Source of the DNA: Streptomyces sp. V1I1
GTDB taxonomy: Bacteria > Actinomycetota > Actinomycetes > Streptomycetales > Streptomycetaceae
Assembly: GCF_030817355.1 (NCBI RefSeq)
Contig: NZ_JAUSZH010000001.1
Coordinates: 4,031,001 to 4,095,000, forward strand
Direction: 5' to 3'
DNA length: 64,000 nucleotides
Each line of letters opens with the position of its first letter. Within the stretch, counting starts at the first letter, position 1. The translations under genes were made by a program, and so were the position numbers. Positions 16,474-24,320 of this stretch are shown one piece after another. Below the pieces are notes generated by a model. It saw only the letters and a program-made list of their open reading frames with translations, was not told the origin of the DNA and made no database searches.

Positions 16474-18126
16474 GTGCGCCGTACACTTTTCAGCCTGCTG
16501 GCCGATATGCAACCAGGGACTGTGATGCAGGAACGTTTGATGTTGCCCGCTCATGCCCACCAGGAGATAGTGTCCGCCGACCCCCAGGCGTGGCATGTCC
16601 CTGACATCATGGGCGGGGGCAAGGCAGTTGAGCGCCACATGGTGCTTCTGGCGGTGTTGCCTGCCGTGCTGGTCACGATCACCGGAGCCGCAGCCGCTGC
16701 TCTCCTGTTCACCGCAGGCGTGGGCCACGTCGACAAGAGCGCCTTCTGGGGTCTGCTCAATGGCACGCTGCTGCTCGTCTGCATGATCCTCTCGGGCGCA
16801 GCGTTCGTCGCCGCCGGGAAGGCGCGGGCCGTGGCACGCCGCCATATCGAGTTGAGCTCGTTCGCGGCACGCGGCCAGGCCGAACTGGCTAAGTTGCGAC
16901 GGCAGATGGAGACTGGGCAACAGCTGACAGAAAATCAGCGGCATCAGTCCAGCCCGTTGCCCAAGCGGACAGGTGATGCGCTGGATCGGCTGGGGCAAGA
17001 GATCGCATCCGCCCAGCGCGTTGCCGAGGCGACTGTGGTGGAGCTCGGGGCACGGGAGCGTGGCGGCGAGCACTTCGAGGTCTTCGCCAATCTGGCCCGA
17101 AGGCTGGAGTCTCTCGTGCACCGCGAGATCGGGCTGCTGGACGACCTGGAGAACGAGGTCGAGAACCCGGACCTGCTCAAAGGCTTGTTCCATGTGGACC
17201 ACCTGGCCACCCGTATCCGGCGATACGCCGAGAATCTGGCCGTGCTCGGCGGCGACGTCTCCTATCGCCAGTGGACCCGACCGGTCAGCATGGCCGATGT
17301 GATGCGTTCCGCGGCCGCCGAGATCGAGCAGTACTCGCGGGTCAAGATGGTGCCTCCGGTGGACGGGACGGTGAGCGGGCACGCGGTCGTCGACGTGGTC
17401 CACCTGCTGGCGGAGCTGGTGGAGAACGCCACGGTGTTCTCCCGTCCCCAGACCCAGGTGCTGCTGCGTGCCGAGCACGTCACCGCCGGGCTGGCGATCG
17501 AGGTCGAGGACCGCGGTCTGGGCATGACCTCCACTGAGCGGGACCAGATGAATGCCCTGCTCGCCTCCCCTGAGGGGATCGCCTTGGGCGAGCTGCTCCA
17601 GGACGGTCGCATCGGCCTGTATGTGGTCTCTGTGCTGGCCCGGCGGCACGGCATCGTCGTACAACTCAAGAGCAACGTCTACGGCGGTACACAGGCGGTG
17701 GTGGTGCTGCCGCACGAGCTGCTGGGCCGGGGCCCGGACGTGGTGGAATCACGGCAACAACAGTCGGACCTCACTCCCGCAGCCCCTCATGGACACGCCG
17801 ACGACTCGACGGAGCAGGCACTTGCGCCGGACACGCCTGTCGCTCGGGGCCCGGTAGCCGCACCGGTGGCCGAACCACTACTCGCCCCCGTCGCGGCTCC
17901 CACGCAGGGAGATGCTCCCCCCGTGCTGCCCCAGCGGCGCCGTCAGGAACACCTCGCCCCGGAATTGCGGCAGTCCCCCCACGCTGCCGTGGCGTCCAAG
18001 GAAGACGATCACGATCCCGGCCTGATGGCCGCGTTTCAGAGCGGCGTCCGCCTGGCTGAGGACTCCGAGGAAACTGACACCTCCCCGTCCCTCGGCGGGG
18101 AGCTCCGACCGGACCCGGCCCCCTAG
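16474..18126 (+). CDS. cvnA: Conservon sensor-kinase-like protein CvnA
   Basis: A 550-aa histidine-kinase-like protein. Two membrane helices (HMVLLAVLPAVLVTITGAAA and LLNGTLLLVCMILSGAAFVA) lie near residues 50-120 with a short outside loop. A coiled region (AELAKLRRQMETGQQL) and a dimerisation domain follow. The ATPase domain spans about residues 280-420, with N box LLAELVENATVFS, G1 box EDRGLGM and G2 GRIGLYVVSVLARRHG. A proline-rich tail of 130 residues ends it. CvnA proteins anchor CvnB-D at the membrane in a complex likened to eukaryotic G-protein signalling. GTG 16474 follows an agaggt; ATGs at 16507 and 16525 are later options. It is first gene of the operon. Confidence 0.9.
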   Translation: MRRTLFSLLADMQPGTVMQERLMLPAHAHQEIVSADPQAWHVPDIMGGGKAVERHMVLLAVLPAVLVTITGAAAAALLFTAGVGHVDKSAFWGLLNGTLLLVCMILSGAAFVAAGKARAVARRHIELSSFAARGQAELAKLRRQMETGQQLTENQRHQSSPLPKRTGDALDRLGQEIASAQRVAEATVVELGARERGGEHFEVFANLARRLESLVHREIGLLDDLENEVENPDLLKGLFHVDHLATRIRRYAENLAVLGGDVSYRQWTRPVSMADVMRSAAAEIEQYSRVKMVPPVDGTVSGHAVVDVVHLLAELVENATVFSRPQTQVLLRAEHVTAGLAIEVEDRGLGMTSTERDQMNALLASPEGIALGELLQDGRIGLYVVSVLARRHGIVVQLKSNVYGGTQAVVVLPHELLGRGPDVVESRQQQSDLTPAAPHGHADDSTEQALAPDTPVARGPVAAPVAEPLLAPVAAPTQGDAPPVLPQRRRQEHLAPELRQSPHAAVASKEDDHDPGLMAAFQSGVRLAEDSEETDTSPSLGGELRPDPAP

Positions 18127-18159
18127 CAGTTTCACGTCATTGAGGAGAAGTGGGCAATT

Positions 18160-18555
18160 GTGGTGAGCGAAGATCTCTCTTGGCTGTTGAGCGGCCTTGT
18201 GCAGCGCGTACCGCATACGCGGAGCGCACTGCTGTTGTCCTCGGACGGTCTGGTGATGGCCTCGGATGGAATGGACAAAGACGCGGCGGATCATCTGGCG
18301 GCCCTCGCCAGCGGGCTCTACTCTCTGGCGCGCAGTGCCGGCAAGCGATTCGATGACGGCGATGATGTGCGGCAGATCGTGACCGAACTCAGCAGCTCGC
18401 TGCTTTTTGTCTCCGCGGCCGGGCAGGGCGCCCTGTTGGCAGTGCTGGCCGGGCGCGAGGCGGATGTGCCAGTGCTGGGCTACGAGATGACCATGATGGT
18501 GAAGAGCGTCCGCAGCCACCTGGGGGCCGCTCCCCGTCAGCCGGCGGGGCAGTGA
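18160..18555 (+). CDS. cvnB: Conservon roadblock/LC7 protein CvnB
   Basis: A 131-aa single-domain roadblock/LC7 protein (LSWLLSGLVQRVPHTRSALL, then SSSLLFVSAAGQGALLAVLA). Members of this family act as partners or GAP-like regulators of small GTPases, here CvnD. Two adjacent GTG codons (18160 and 18163) are both usable, behind gaggag. It follows cvnA by 33 bases and precedes cvnC by 3, so it is clearly part of the operon. Confidence 0.92.
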   Translation: MVSEDLSWLLSGLVQRVPHTRSALLLSSDGLVMASDGMDKDAADHLAALASGLYSLARSAGKRFDDGDDVRQIVTELSSSLLFVSAAGQGALLAVLAGREADVPVLGYEMTMMVKSVRSHLGAAPRQPAGQ

Positions 18556-18558
18556 GAG

Positions 18559-18951
18559 ATGCCGGATGACCCGGACGATCCGCATAGGCCGTTGCTTGAT
18601 GATGCCCTGGGGCGGCTGGTTCGGCCGTACACCGTCAGTGACGGACGCACCAGACCCACCTGCCAATTCGACTTGATGACCATGGTGGTGGCCACGGGTA
18701 CCGTGCTGCGGACCAACCTCGGATTGGATCACGGACATGTGCTTGACCTGTGTCGGACGCCGGTCACGGTGGCTGAGATCGCGGGGCACACGCGCATGCC
18801 GGCCACGGTGATCAAGGTGCTGCTGTCCGACTTGGTGGAGCGTGGGGCGGTCGTCACACGGCGCTTCGACATGGGAACACGGGGGTCATACTCTCCCCCC
18901 GATCTAGATCTATTGGAGGCGTTGCGGGATGGGCTCCTCAAACGGCTCTGA
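18559..18951 (+). CDS. cvnC: Conservon DUF742 protein CvnC
   Basis: A 130-aa DUF742 protein. The family landmark LVRPYTVSDGRTRP lies near residue 20. A winged-helix-like C-terminal half follows (TPVTVAEIAGHTRMPATVIK, then LLSDLVERGAVVTRR). CvnC is the third element of Streptomyces conservons and is thought to interact with CvnB, CvnD or DNA. The gene starts 3 bases after cvnB and runs 23 bases into cvnD in another frame. Confidence 0.92.
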   Translation: MPDDPDDPHRPLLDDALGRLVRPYTVSDGRTRPTCQFDLMTMVVATGTVLRTNLGLDHGHVLDLCRTPVTVAEIAGHTRMPATVIKVLLSDLVERGAVVTRRFDMGTRGSYSPPDLDLLEALRDGLLKRL

Positions 18952-19522
18952 GGCACCCGGCGCCGACTCCCTTCCGATGGGGATCAAGGTTTTGGTCGCC
19001 GGGGGTTTCGGCGTGGGCAAGACCACCTTTGTGGCAGCAGTGAGCGAGATTGAGCCGCTGAGCACGGAAGAACTGCTGACCGAGGTCAGTGCTGCAACGG
19101 ACAGGTTGGAGGGGGTGGAGAACAAGGCCACCACCACGGTCGCGATGGACTTCGGCCGGATCACCGTCAGCCCCGACCACGTGCTCTACCTGTTCGGCAC
19201 GCCTGGTCAGGAGCGTTTTTGGTTCATGTGGGACGAAATGTCCGCCGGTGCGCTCGGTGCGGTAGTGCTCGCCGACACCCGCCGGCTGGACCACAGTTTC
19301 GCGGCTGTCGACTTCTTCGAAGCACGTGGCATCAACTTCGTCGTCGCGGTCAATGAGTTCGACGGGGCGCACCGCTATGAGCCGGAAAAGGTGCGGGCGG
19401 CGCTGGACCTCAAGCCTGAGGTCCCAGTGGTCCTGTGTGATGCTCGCCTGTCCAGCTCGGGTATTCGGGTTCTACTTTCCCTCGTGCAGCATCTGATCAC
19501 TTCAAGGAGTTCGCATGGCTGA
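18929..19522 (+). CDS. cvnD: Conservon small GTPase CvnD
   Basis: A 197-aa Ras-like GTPase. The P-loop is GGFGVGKTTF. The G3 region is unusual for Ras: FGTPGQERFWFMWD gives the conserved TPGQ form seen in this bacterial family. The G4 motif is NEFD where classical GTPases have NKxD. It would cycle between GTP and GDP under control of the CvnA/B partners. The start overlaps the end of cvnC and the stop overlaps the start of the GAF gene, so all five genes are coupled. Confidence 0.93.
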   Translation: MGSSNGSEAPGADSLPMGIKVLVAGGFGVGKTTFVAAVSEIEPLSTEELLTEVSAATDRLEGVENKATTTVAMDFGRITVSPDHVLYLFGTPGQERFWFMWDEMSAGALGAVVLADTRRLDHSFAAVDFFEARGINFVVAVNEFDGAHRYEPEKVRAALDLKPEVPVVLCDARLSSSGIRVLLSLVQHLITSRSSHG

Positions 19523-20126
19523 GATGGTGTACAAGTCTCCCTTCGGAGGTGACATAGCGATCGCCGTACGTCATCTGCTTCTCCCTCCGGAGGACCCTGA
19601 GGCAGAAGCCCGGACACGCCGACTTCGGGAACTGGGGATCGAGGACAAGCCCGTTCCGGAGTTCGATGACTTCGCGCGTGAACTCGCGCAGCGCACCGGG
19701 GGGTGTTACGCGGGGGTCAACTTCCTTGTCGACGAGAGCCGTCAGTACTTCGCGGGCTTGTACAGCGCGGCCGCCGACACAACCGTGAACCTGGAGTCCC
19801 CCCTTCTCGACGATCCCGTGCCCGGCCGGGTGATGCCTCGTGACTTCGACATTGGTTTCTGCCCGCATGTGGTCAGGCGGCGCAAGGCTCTGGTGCTGGA
19901 GGATGTCCGCGACTATCCACGCTTTGCCGGGAACCACGTGGTCGACGCCATCGGGATCCACTCCTACCTGGGCGCTCCGCTGATCGACAACACGGGCATG
20001 GTGCTGGGCACGATCTGCGTGGTGGACCAGGATCCGCATCCCTGGGGTCAACAGGGGCTGGAGACCATCAAGACGATGGCGGCCGACCTGGTGGAGCGCA
20101 TCGAGCGGCGGGCGCACGGCTCGTGA
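19515..20126 (+). CDS. GAF domain protein of the conservon operon
   Basis: A 203-aa protein made mostly of one GAF domain, with the core SYLGAPLIDNTGMVLGTICV followed by VDQDPHPW. GAF domains bind cyclic nucleotides, haem or other small ligands. Overlap with cvnD by 8 bases makes it a fifth partner of this conservon, so it may feed a ligand or redox signal to the CvnA-D complex. That role is inference from the operon. No output domain is attached, so it is a sensor-only protein. Confidence 0.87.
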   Translation: MAEMVYKSPFGGDIAIAVRHLLLPPEDPEAEARTRRLRELGIEDKPVPEFDDFARELAQRTGGCYAGVNFLVDESRQYFAGLYSAAADTTVNLESPLLDDPVPGRVMPRDFDIGFCPHVVRRRKALVLEDVRDYPRFAGNHVVDAIGIHSYLGAPLIDNTGMVLGTICVVDQDPHPWGQQGLETIKTMAADLVERIERRAHGS

Positions 20127-20551
20127 GGAAGCCTGTTTGAGAGAGGGTCTTCGGCCGCCGGCAGGAGCGGGTACGTCTTGTCAGCGGCTGTGCCGGCCGA
20201 TCCACCCGCAGCGCTGAGAAGACCAGGTGGAGGCGCGCACGGGGGACGTGTGAACCATGGTTGATCGCGGTTCCGCCGCCCGATCTGGTGCGCACCGGGT
20301 GCAGCACTCGTGGAGTGCTTGCCGTACTGACGCGGACGGTGCCCTGGGCGTCGCACATCCTGCGGATACGACGAGCCCGGTCTGCGTGCCCCGGCAACGC
20401 CTCGGACCGGAGAACGCCATCTGGCACGTCATCGGCCCGGCTGTCGGCGCGGTCTCGCGACCGTCCTTCTGGTTCGGATCTGGTGCAAGGCGCTTAGCGC
20501 CGTTCAGACAACAAAGAAGCCCCGGGCCGCTGGCCCGGGGCTTTCTGTCGG
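20127..20551. other. Gene-free region ending in a strong terminator
   Basis: I see no convincing gene. At its right end a perfect 12-bp stem (AAGCCCCGGGCC at 20517-20528, complement 20532-20543, 3-base loop) forms a terminator. It sits just beyond the 3' end of the tRNA-Gly fragment on the minus strand, the usual position for a tRNA terminator. A single ATCTGGCACG lies at 20419-20428, the same motif as the tandem repeats at 16324 and 22423. Confidence 0.6.
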
Positions 20552-20592
20552 AGCGGGTGACGGGAATCGAACCCGCGCTCCGAGCTTGGGAA
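20552..20592 (-). tRNA. 3' half of a tRNA-Gly(CCC) gene, truncated
   Basis: On the minus strand the sequence runs from the anticodon loop TTCCCAA through the GCTC side of the anticodon stem, a T-arm (CGGGTTCGATTCCCG) and the acceptor strand CACCCGC. The whole 5' half (acceptor, D-arm, first anticodon strand) is absent, so no tRNA can form. The break falls at the anticodon loop, as in integrative-element attachment to tRNA genes. A terminator follows downstream. It is best read as a displaced att fragment. Confidence 0.85.
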
Positions 20593-20733
20593 TCACCGGC
20601 GGTTCGTGGCACTTCGCAGACCTGACCAGGCAGAACAGGGCCTTGGACCCAGTCTTGCGTCTACGACGTCGGACCGCTGTTGACCGCTGTTCCCCGCTCC
20701 ATCTGGTCCCTCCGCAGCGGCGCTTCCTACGTT

Positions 20734-21024
20734 GTCTCCGTTCCAGAACCAAGCCGACGGACCCGTCCGCCAGACCGTTGCTGTCCTCCAGATGCAGATG
20801 GCTCCCGTCGGGAACGCCAGCCTTCGCGAGCGCGAGCAGGTGGCCGGCCAGCGTCCTGAGGCCCGCGGCATTCGCCTCGATCACGACCTCGCCACCGAGG
20901 TTCCGGACCTTGATATGCGCACCCCCTCCCAGCTGAAGACCTGTGCGACACCGTTGGTAACAACCGTGACCTCGGAACTCTCGCGCGGGGCTGTATTGCT
21001 CTTGGAAGTCATGGCGAACATCAT
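20734..21024 (-). pseudogene. Frameshifted small protein resembling Imm32
   Basis: A minus-strand reading begins MFAMTSKSNTAPRESSEVTV and continues to VAQVFSWEG. It must then change frame near 20925 to read HIKVRNLGGEVVIEANAAGL and LRTLAGHLLALAKAGVPDGS, followed by HLHLEDSNGLADGSVGLVLE. The second part resembles the Imm32 immunity-like family as I recall it. Beyond that, the frame runs on through arginine-rich sequence into the tRNA-Gly fragment, which is not credible protein. Two readings in different frames suggest decay. The identification is tentative. Confidence 0.4.
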
Positions 21025-21160
21025 GCCGGTTCGTGCCCGCGGCTCCGGAGGCCGCTTCCGTCTCAATTAGCTCCGCAGGTCAGACGACTGGAGAATAGTT
21101 GGAGAACATCGGTGTCCCACAGATACGCCGCCCCCTCGCAGAGACGTATGGTCGCGTGTA

Positions 21161-22106
21161 TCAGGGGGCAGTGCGCGGCTCGGACCACAGAAGTCCGTCT
21201 CCCCCAGCGAGGCCGTGAAGCGCATAATCGAAGCCCCCACGTAGTTGGTGACGCAACGTCAATGTCTCGCCGATGCTGACGTCGGCACGGACCTTGACCT
21301 TGCTGCCCAGCGCGCTTACGCCGATCTCCAGCGCCCTGATCGCACCCTGCTCGTACTTGTACTCGTACTCCGCGACTGCGCCGCTCGCATCCTCCGCCAG
21401 CGGGTACCGACTCAGAAGCTCTCCGCGAGGAAGTTCGGCGTCAGGTGCCAGCAGCATCAGTCCGGGCGCGGTATGACATCGCAGATTCGAGATGTCGATG
21501 TGCTGCGTCTGGCTTACAGCGACATCCCCCTCGAAGATGGTCACGTCGGCCACAGCCAGGCCCACGGACATGAAGACGAGTTTTCGCTCCGCTCGGTTAG
21601 CGATGAACTTCCAAGAAGTGGTTGTCCTCAACGTTGCTGCGCCTGCCATACCAGGCTCGACCTCCAGCATCGCTCCGCTCGAAGCTGGCCGTGCAATCGG
21701 CCGCATCAGGGGCGCTCAGGACGAAGAGCGGAACACGTACCTCAACGTCTCGCCTTGCGTCAACTCGCACGGTGCGCCCCCTGAACCAAGCAGATAGGCG
21801 CCCTGTCAGAATTAAACGCCGAAGGCCAATTCGGTGTAGGAGTTCACTCGGAGGGAGACGCGGCATGACCCCCGCGACGTACCGGTGCGCTAGCTCGTAT
21901 TGGTCGAGCATCACTAACTTGGGAGCCACCTCATCGCGGACCGTGAGGATCTCGACGACCTATTCGGTGCTCAGCCCTAGTTCACTCAGGGACTGGGTAA
22001 ACGCTTCAGGCCGGTAGACGGCAAGATGGTCCCAAGTGGTCGTACCCACCAGGCTGGTCTTGCCGACCAGCGGCTCAAGATTGCCCCTGATCCAACTGTC
22101 ATCCAT
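21161..22106 (-). pseudogene. Decayed gene of unknown function
   Basis: From ATG 22106, behind a GGAAGAG, the minus strand reads MDDSWIRGNLEPLVGKTSLV to LSELGLSTE and then meets a TAG (21960-21962). The same frame continues beyond the stop as VVEILTVRDEVAPKLVMLDQ and on to VPLFVLSAPDAADC. A frame change near 21690 is needed to go on as MLEVEPGMAGAATLRTTTSW and to the end (GFDYALHGLAGGDGLLWSE). The composition is protein-like throughout. I do not recognise a family. The C-terminal 181 codons could still be expressed by themselves. Confidence 0.5.
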
Positions 22107-22819
22107 CCTCAGCTCTTCCCCCTGGGCCTCTTACCCGCGTGAGTGTAGGACCGCGAGGGGCTGCCCGCTTGCTGTTCGGGGGCGCAGTCAGGGCTGGCAG
22201 GCAGTGCGCCCATAGAGGCGTGGAGGCATGTGGGTCCCCACGGGTACGCCAGCGGATCGGGTGACCAGTTCTTCACACGGTTCGGCTACGAGGACGTCTG
22301 CTTTGTAGGCCTGGCACCGCTCGCGGACACGTCCTCGCTGGTCACCTTGCGTGCGACGGTGCCGAGTCTGCCGACAGTCACCTGCGCCAGTACAGGCTCT
22401 CAGTGACCGTGGTTGACCGCTCGATCTGGCACGGATCTGGCACGCAGGCCGTCGCCCGGCACCTGTCTCTTTGTGGATGCCAGGATCGTCCTGGAGATGT
22501 GAACCTGCCCCCATCATCCGCCAGATTGACCAACATGTGCGTTCGACCTAACTATTCATCATTTGCGTGAGCGATGATACGTGGGCGCGATGCTTCAGTC
22601 TCATTCAAATTCTGGCAGAACATGCAGTAATTCACTCCAGCCGTCCAGGTGGAGCATTTGGAGTTCGATAGGTGGCGGCGCGCGGCACGTCCTGCTCAGC
22701 GCGGGCTACTGCTGATAGCGCAGATGGAGTGGGCAACTGGCTTGCGTTGTAGGTCGCTTCGGGCTCCGAAGTCTCCATGACCACGACGCTAGACCTCAAC
22801 ACCCCTTCCGTATACGCAA
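22107..22819. other. Gene-free right end of the island
   Basis: No gene is supported. The only notable element is a tandem pair of GATCTGGCACG at 22423-22444, matching the pair at 16324-16345. Weak ORFs on either strand have skewed composition and no ribosome-binding site. The region ends at the island junction inside trmH. Confidence 0.5.
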
Positions 22820-22824
22820 TTGAA

Positions 22825-23061
22825 GTCGAGCCCCCAGTTCTCCACGGCCACATGAAATCCGTGCCGCCGTGTCTCCAGGTCGGCGACGATCGCCTCGCGC
22901 GTCCAGTACCTGTAGTGGTCGGCCACATTGCGCCGGTCGCCCTCGGCCAGCAGCTGGGGGTCGTACCGCCCGTCCTGCGGCCACGGCAGCGGATACGGCC
23001 CGACGCCGACCTCGGGGCTGTAGGCGTCGTCGTACTGAATCGGTTCTTCGGTGGTGCTCAC
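22825..23061 (-). pseudogene. 5' part of the disrupted SpoU/TrmH gene
   Basis: From GTG 23061 the fragment encodes MSTTEEPIQYDDAYSPEVGV, then YPLPWPQDGRYDPQLLAEGD and ETRRHGFHVAVENWGLDFN. It then enters island sequence (CVYGRGVEV) and stops at 22789. It lacks the whole SAM-binding knot, which lies 8.4 kb away at 13982-14397. The start codon overlaps the stop of the HTTM gene upstream, so the original order was DUF5819-HTTM-trmH in one operon. Confidence 0.88.
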
Positions 23062-24320
23062 CCGACGAGCGTACGGGGCTGGTCTGGGCTACCCCGCCGC
23101 CGCTCCAGCCGCCCCGCGACGTCCACGCGCGAGAACAGCCGGTCCCTCCCGCGCGCCGCCCGCCCGCCGAGCCAGACCAGGAAGGCAGTCGGCAGGAAGA
23201 CCGCGTCGGCGGCGATCATCGCGAGTGAGAAGAAGGGCAGCCCGAGCAGTACGGCGATGGCCGCGTGCTCCAGCATCATGGCGACCAGCAGGACGTTCTT
23301 GACTCGCCGGTTGAAGAGCGTGAACGGGAAGGCGACCTGCACGATGACCGTGCCGTACGTCAGCACCATCACCATCACGCCACCGGAGGCGAGGAGGTCG
23401 GAGAGGGCCGGCCAGGGCGTGAAGTAATCGAGCTTGAGCGGGTAGTAGAGCGCGGTGCCGTCCTGCCATCGGGAGCCCTGGATTTTGTACCAGCCCGCGG
23501 TGGCGTAGATCAGACAGACCTCGGCCATGATCACGACGAGAGCGGCGTTGTGAGCAAGGTTGGCGAGAACGTCCAGCAGGGAGCGCAGCTCGCTGTTCGG
23601 CGCGTACCGGCTCACCATCCACCACAGCCCGAGCCCCACCCAGAGCACTCCGAGCAGCAGCAGTACGAGCCAGCCGGTCTGGTTCAGGAATGTGGCGATG
23701 ACCAGGGCGAGTCCCAGCACCGCCCAGAGCACGGGGCCGACCCGGTCGCGGGACTCCCCGTCCGGCGCTCCCTGCGCGCCCTGCACCGCCGACCCGCCCG
23801 GTACTTCCTGCGCGTCCGGTACGGTCGCCACCCGAGGCACCCGTCGCGCCGCGCGCCGTGCGTCCAGGGACCAGACCTGCCCGCAGCGCGTCAGGACCAG
23901 ATAGATCGCCATCAGATGGATGACGTTGTCGCCGCCGTCGCCCATGAAGATGGAGCGATTCTGCAGCGAGAGCACGCCGATCATGAAAAGCACAGACATG
24001 GTGCGGGTACGCCAGCCGAGTATCAGCAGCACGCTGGACAGCACGGCAAGGCCGTACACGACCTCGAACCAGAGAGTGGTGTCCGACCACATGAGTGCGG
24101 TGAAGGCGTCATTGCCCGCTATGAGCTGCCGTGCCATGTCCCAGCGCCACGGACCGTTGGGGCCGTACATCTCATGGCGATTGGGCAGCTCGCGCAGCAG
24201 GAAGAGCAGCCAGGAGGCGGCGAAGCCGATCCGGACGATGGCGCTCTGGTACGGACCGAGGGCCGTGGAGGTGATGCGCTGGACAGCGCGCGCGACCCCG
24301 CGGTCGGCGGTGTCGTTCAC
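23058..24320 (-). CDS. HTTM domain membrane protein
   Basis: A 420-aa multi-pass membrane protein of the HTTM family, named for its relation to vitamin-K-dependent gamma-carboxylase. Landmarks are SAIVRIGFAASWLLFLLREL, the RSIFMGDGGDNVIHL loop, and LVVIMAEVCLIYATAGWYKI then QDGTALYYPL. About eight hydrophobic helices are visible. A hydrophilic Ala/Gly-rich insert lies near residues 155-190. The biochemical role is unknown. It overlaps the DUF5819 gene by 4 bases; such pairing is common in Streptomyces and suggests a joint membrane complex. Confidence 0.87.
   Translation of the reverse strand: MNDTADRGVARAVQRITSTALGPYQSAIVRIGFAASWLLFLLRELPNRHEMYGPNGPWRWDMARQLIAGNDAFTALMWSDTTLWFEVVYGLAVLSSVLLILGWRTRTMSVLFMIGVLSLQNRSIFMGDGGDNVIHLMAIYLVLTRCGQVWSLDARRAARRVPRVATVPDAQEVPGGSAVQGAQGAPDGESRDRVGPVLWAVLGLALVIATFLNQTGWLVLLLLGVLWVGLGLWWMVSRYAPNSELRSLLDVLANLAHNAALVVIMAEVCLIYATAGWYKIQGSRWQDGTALYYPLKLDYFTPWPALSDLLASGGVMVMVLTYGTVIVQVAFPFTLFNRRVKNVLLVAMMLEHAAIAVLLGLPFFSLAMIAADAVFLPTAFLVWLGGRAARGRDRLFSRVDVAGRLERRRGSPDQPRTLVG

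Larger units (their letters stand above)
14398..22824. mobile_element. 8.4-kb genomic island inserted in a trmH gene
   Basis: The island is bounded by the two halves of one SpoU/TrmH gene. Both junctions carry TTGAAG (14391-14396 and 22820-22825 on the plus strand). Removing the insert restores the reading GLDFNIGSVVRTAN. It carries an intact, different SpoU gene at its left edge, a decayed flavoprotein gene, a hypothetical gene, a conservon operon, a tRNA-Gly fragment, att-like and arm-like repeats and decayed ORFs. No recombinase gene survives, so it looks old and immobile. The way it entered is unknown: the shared 6-mer could be a recombination core or a target duplication. Confidence 0.8.

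Noticed and set aside
18130..18145. Possible parS (TTTCACGTCATT)
   Set aside because: Only half of the palindrome is present.
20257..20625. Plus-strand frame containing VTGIEPALRAWE
   Set aside because: This peptide is a well-known artefact of translating the complement of a tRNA 3' end; here it covers the tRNA-Gly fragment.
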